Below, one piece after another: positions 5,974 through 7,292 of a DNA stretch of 7,292 bases. Where the stretch lies: NCBI GenBank assembly GCA_937974275.1, contig CALJIF010000126.1:1-7292 (forward strand). The letters run 5' to 3'. This DNA is from an uncultured Flavobacteriales bacterium. GTDB taxonomy: Bacteria; Bacteroidota; Bacteroidia; Palsa-965. The notes beneath the pieces are model-generated. The model was given only the letters and a program-made list of their open reading frames with translations. It ran no database searches and was not told where the DNA came from. Numbering within the stretch: position 1 is the first letter of the stretch; the number at the start of each line of letters is the position of its first letter. A program made the translations under genes and the position numbers.

Positions 5974-7292
5974 TCATCTCCTGTTTTTTTTAAAATTTTC
6001 TGCCTGCTCAAAAATCTCAACATATACTTCATCTCTTTCCACCGGCGGATAACCAAATTCATCCAAAATTAAAATCAACTCCACCTTCAAGGCAGATTTT
6101 ATGTCGTCACGTTTGTTCCAATCCGGAAACTTGGCTTGACTATCAACGATTAGTTTTACGGCTTTCGATAAGTCAATAAGCTTGTCGTCAGGATAGGTAA
6201 AATCGTATTTTTTACACAATTCTTTAAGAATGTCATAAAACGCTTTTTCTTCAAAGTCAATTCCTAATTCGTCTCCCGCATTAAATTCTTTATGAACCTC
6301 CCAGATCAGGTTGGTTAGGGCTTCTGCCATTTCCTCATACACTTCGCTTCGCAAAATATCATTAGCGTCACGGTTATTGTACCGTTCCACAATGGCTTGC
6401 ATTTTCTTACTAAAATCTACACCTCGTACTTTGTTGACCTTTCTTATTTCTCCAATCACTTTAGCCAGTAGCTGCTGAAGCAGTTTGATTTTGGTATTGG
6501 GAAGTTTGATTTTATCAATCTTTGCAAGGTACTGTTCATCGAAGATGTCTTGTTCGTTTTGACCTTCTTCACCAAGTTTAAATATTTCTTCTACGCCATC
6601 ACTTTGCAATGCATCTTTAATCATTTCACGAACACGTGCGTTCATTTGTGCGGTATCGGGTGCATTACCTTTGGTGAGTTTGAAAACAATGGAACGAACT
6701 GCTAAGTAAAAATGGGTGTAATCTCTTTCAGTTTGAATTAGTTTTTCACTGCCTGCACAAATGTCATACGCTGCTTTAAGACGTTTCACTAAGCCCATAA
6801 AACGCGTCTCGAATTCCTTGGTTTGTTGCACAAATTCCGCAGCCATATTCAAGGTGTTGAGTTGCTCAATAGTGCTGCCTTTGAAATACTTCGTATTATC
6901 AAACTTATGCATCAGCTTAGCCAATAAATCCAAATGATCTTTAACTACTATTAATGACTGGTCAATGTCCTCAAAATTATCTTTATCACCTTCACTATAC
7001 AGTTTAAGTGCAAAATTCATTTGGTTCTTAATTCCAATGTAATCAACTACCAAGCCCTTCTGTTTTCCTTCAAATTTTCGATTAACCCGTGAGATAGTTT
7101 GAATTAAATTGTGACGTTGAATTGGTTTGTCAATATAAATGCTATCCAAGAATGGGACATCAAATCCGGTTAGCCACATGTCCACGACTATAGCGATCTT
7201 GAAATTTGATTTTTCATTTTTGAATTGACGATCTAATTCTTTCCTGTCATCTGCGGTGCCCAACATATCCCAAAGTTCTTTAGGATCATCTT
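5974..7292 (-). CDS. hsdR: Type I restriction enzyme R subunit (HsdR), C-terminal part, cut by window edge
   Basis: The last 438 residues of HsdR, the ATP-driven DNA translocase and endonuclease subunit of a type I restriction-modification complex. The frame stays open to base 7292 (DDPKELWD precedes the first in-window Met at 7264-7266), so the gene starts outside. Superfamily 2 helicase motif V is IAIVVDMWLTGFDVP (7153-7197) and motif VI is QTISRVNR (7078-7101). The rest is the helical C-terminal domain that contacts the methyltransferase core, ending at a TGA (5974-5976) after a GYPP-containing segment. HsdR proteins are usually about 1000 residues, so the nuclease domain and helicase motifs I-IV lie to the right, where hsdM and hsdS would be looked for. 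No frameshift is seen. Hand-counted lines are 28-43% GC, clearly lower than korAB, which suggests horizontal acquisition. Confidence 0.92.
   Translation of the reverse strand, partial: DDPKELWDMLGTADDRKELDRQFKNEKSNFKIAIVVDMWLTGFDVPFLDSIYIDKPIQRHNLIQTISRVNRKFEGKQKGLVVDYIGIKNQMNFALKLYSEGDKDNFEDIDQSLIVVKDHLDLLAKLMHKFDNTKYFKGSTIEQLNTLNMAAEFVQQTKEFETRFMGLVKRLKAAYDICAGSEKLIQTERDYTHFYLAVRSIVFKLTKGNAPDTAQMNARVREMIKDALQSDGVEEIFKLGEEGQNEQDIFDEQYLAKIDKIKLPNTKIKLLQQLLAKVIGEIRKVNKVRGVDFSKKMQAIVERYNNRDANDILRSEVYEEMAEALTNLIWEVHKEFNAGDELGIDFEEKAFYDILKELCKKYDFTYPDDKLIDLSKAVKLIVDSQAKFPDWNKRDDIKSALKVELILILDEFGYPPVERDEVYVEIFEQAENFKKNRR

Noticed and set aside
5956..5990. Intrinsic terminator for hsdR or the kor operon
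   Set aside because: The stem is only 5 bp, there is no T-run on the minus strand after it, and the plus-strand T-run begins about 11 bases too late.

Overview
The window looks like a piece of a Bacteroidota chromosome, possibly from a metagenome-assembled genome. The reasons are promoters with the Bacteroidota -7 box TAnnTTTG, very weak Shine-Dalgarno sites, an Mrp protein that has lost the usual C-terminal CxxC, a fused gamma-alpha 2-oxoacid:ferredoxin oxidoreductase, and dispersed GAGCGAAGTCGAAA-type repeats. The genus cannot be told from this sequence.

Left part (1-1682), iron-sulfur assembly. A promoter at 91-119 drives an Mrp/ApbC-type Fe-S carrier ATPase (139-1224). It is followed by a small NifU C-terminal-domain scaffold protein (1257-1520) with its own -7 box. 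Next comes a very short transcription unit. A -7 box at 1536-1543 sits directly before a 23-codon ORF (1548-1619) in which 9 of 23 residues are Cys or Met, and a strong 12-bp-stem intrinsic terminator follows at 1649-1682. The main downstream gene starts only 17 bases after that terminator. This is the layout of a leader-peptide attenuator, and it is the most interesting feature of the window.

Middle part (1699-5417), an operon of three genes: korA (fused gamma-alpha subunit), korB (TPP and [4Fe-4S] beta subunit) and a class I SAM-dependent methyltransferase that overlaps korB by 11 bases. KorAB interconverts a 2-oxoacid, most likely 2-oxoglutarate, and its acyl-CoA using ferredoxin. The Fe-S assembly genes, the sulfur-amino-acid-rich leader and the Fe-S enzyme form a plausible functional neighbourhood.

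Right part (5411-7292). The methyltransferase stop codon lies inside an array of 36-bp repeats (5411-5501). A G-poor 16-bp tandem repeat follows (5585-5660), then about 310 bases without a recognisable gene, and then the 3' part of an hsdR gene on the minus strand. hsdR encodes a type I restriction translocase/endonuclease and is cut by the window edge. Lines sampled by hand in hsdR are about 28-43% GC against about 53-60% in korAB, which fits a horizontally acquired restriction island next to a repeat-rich boundary.
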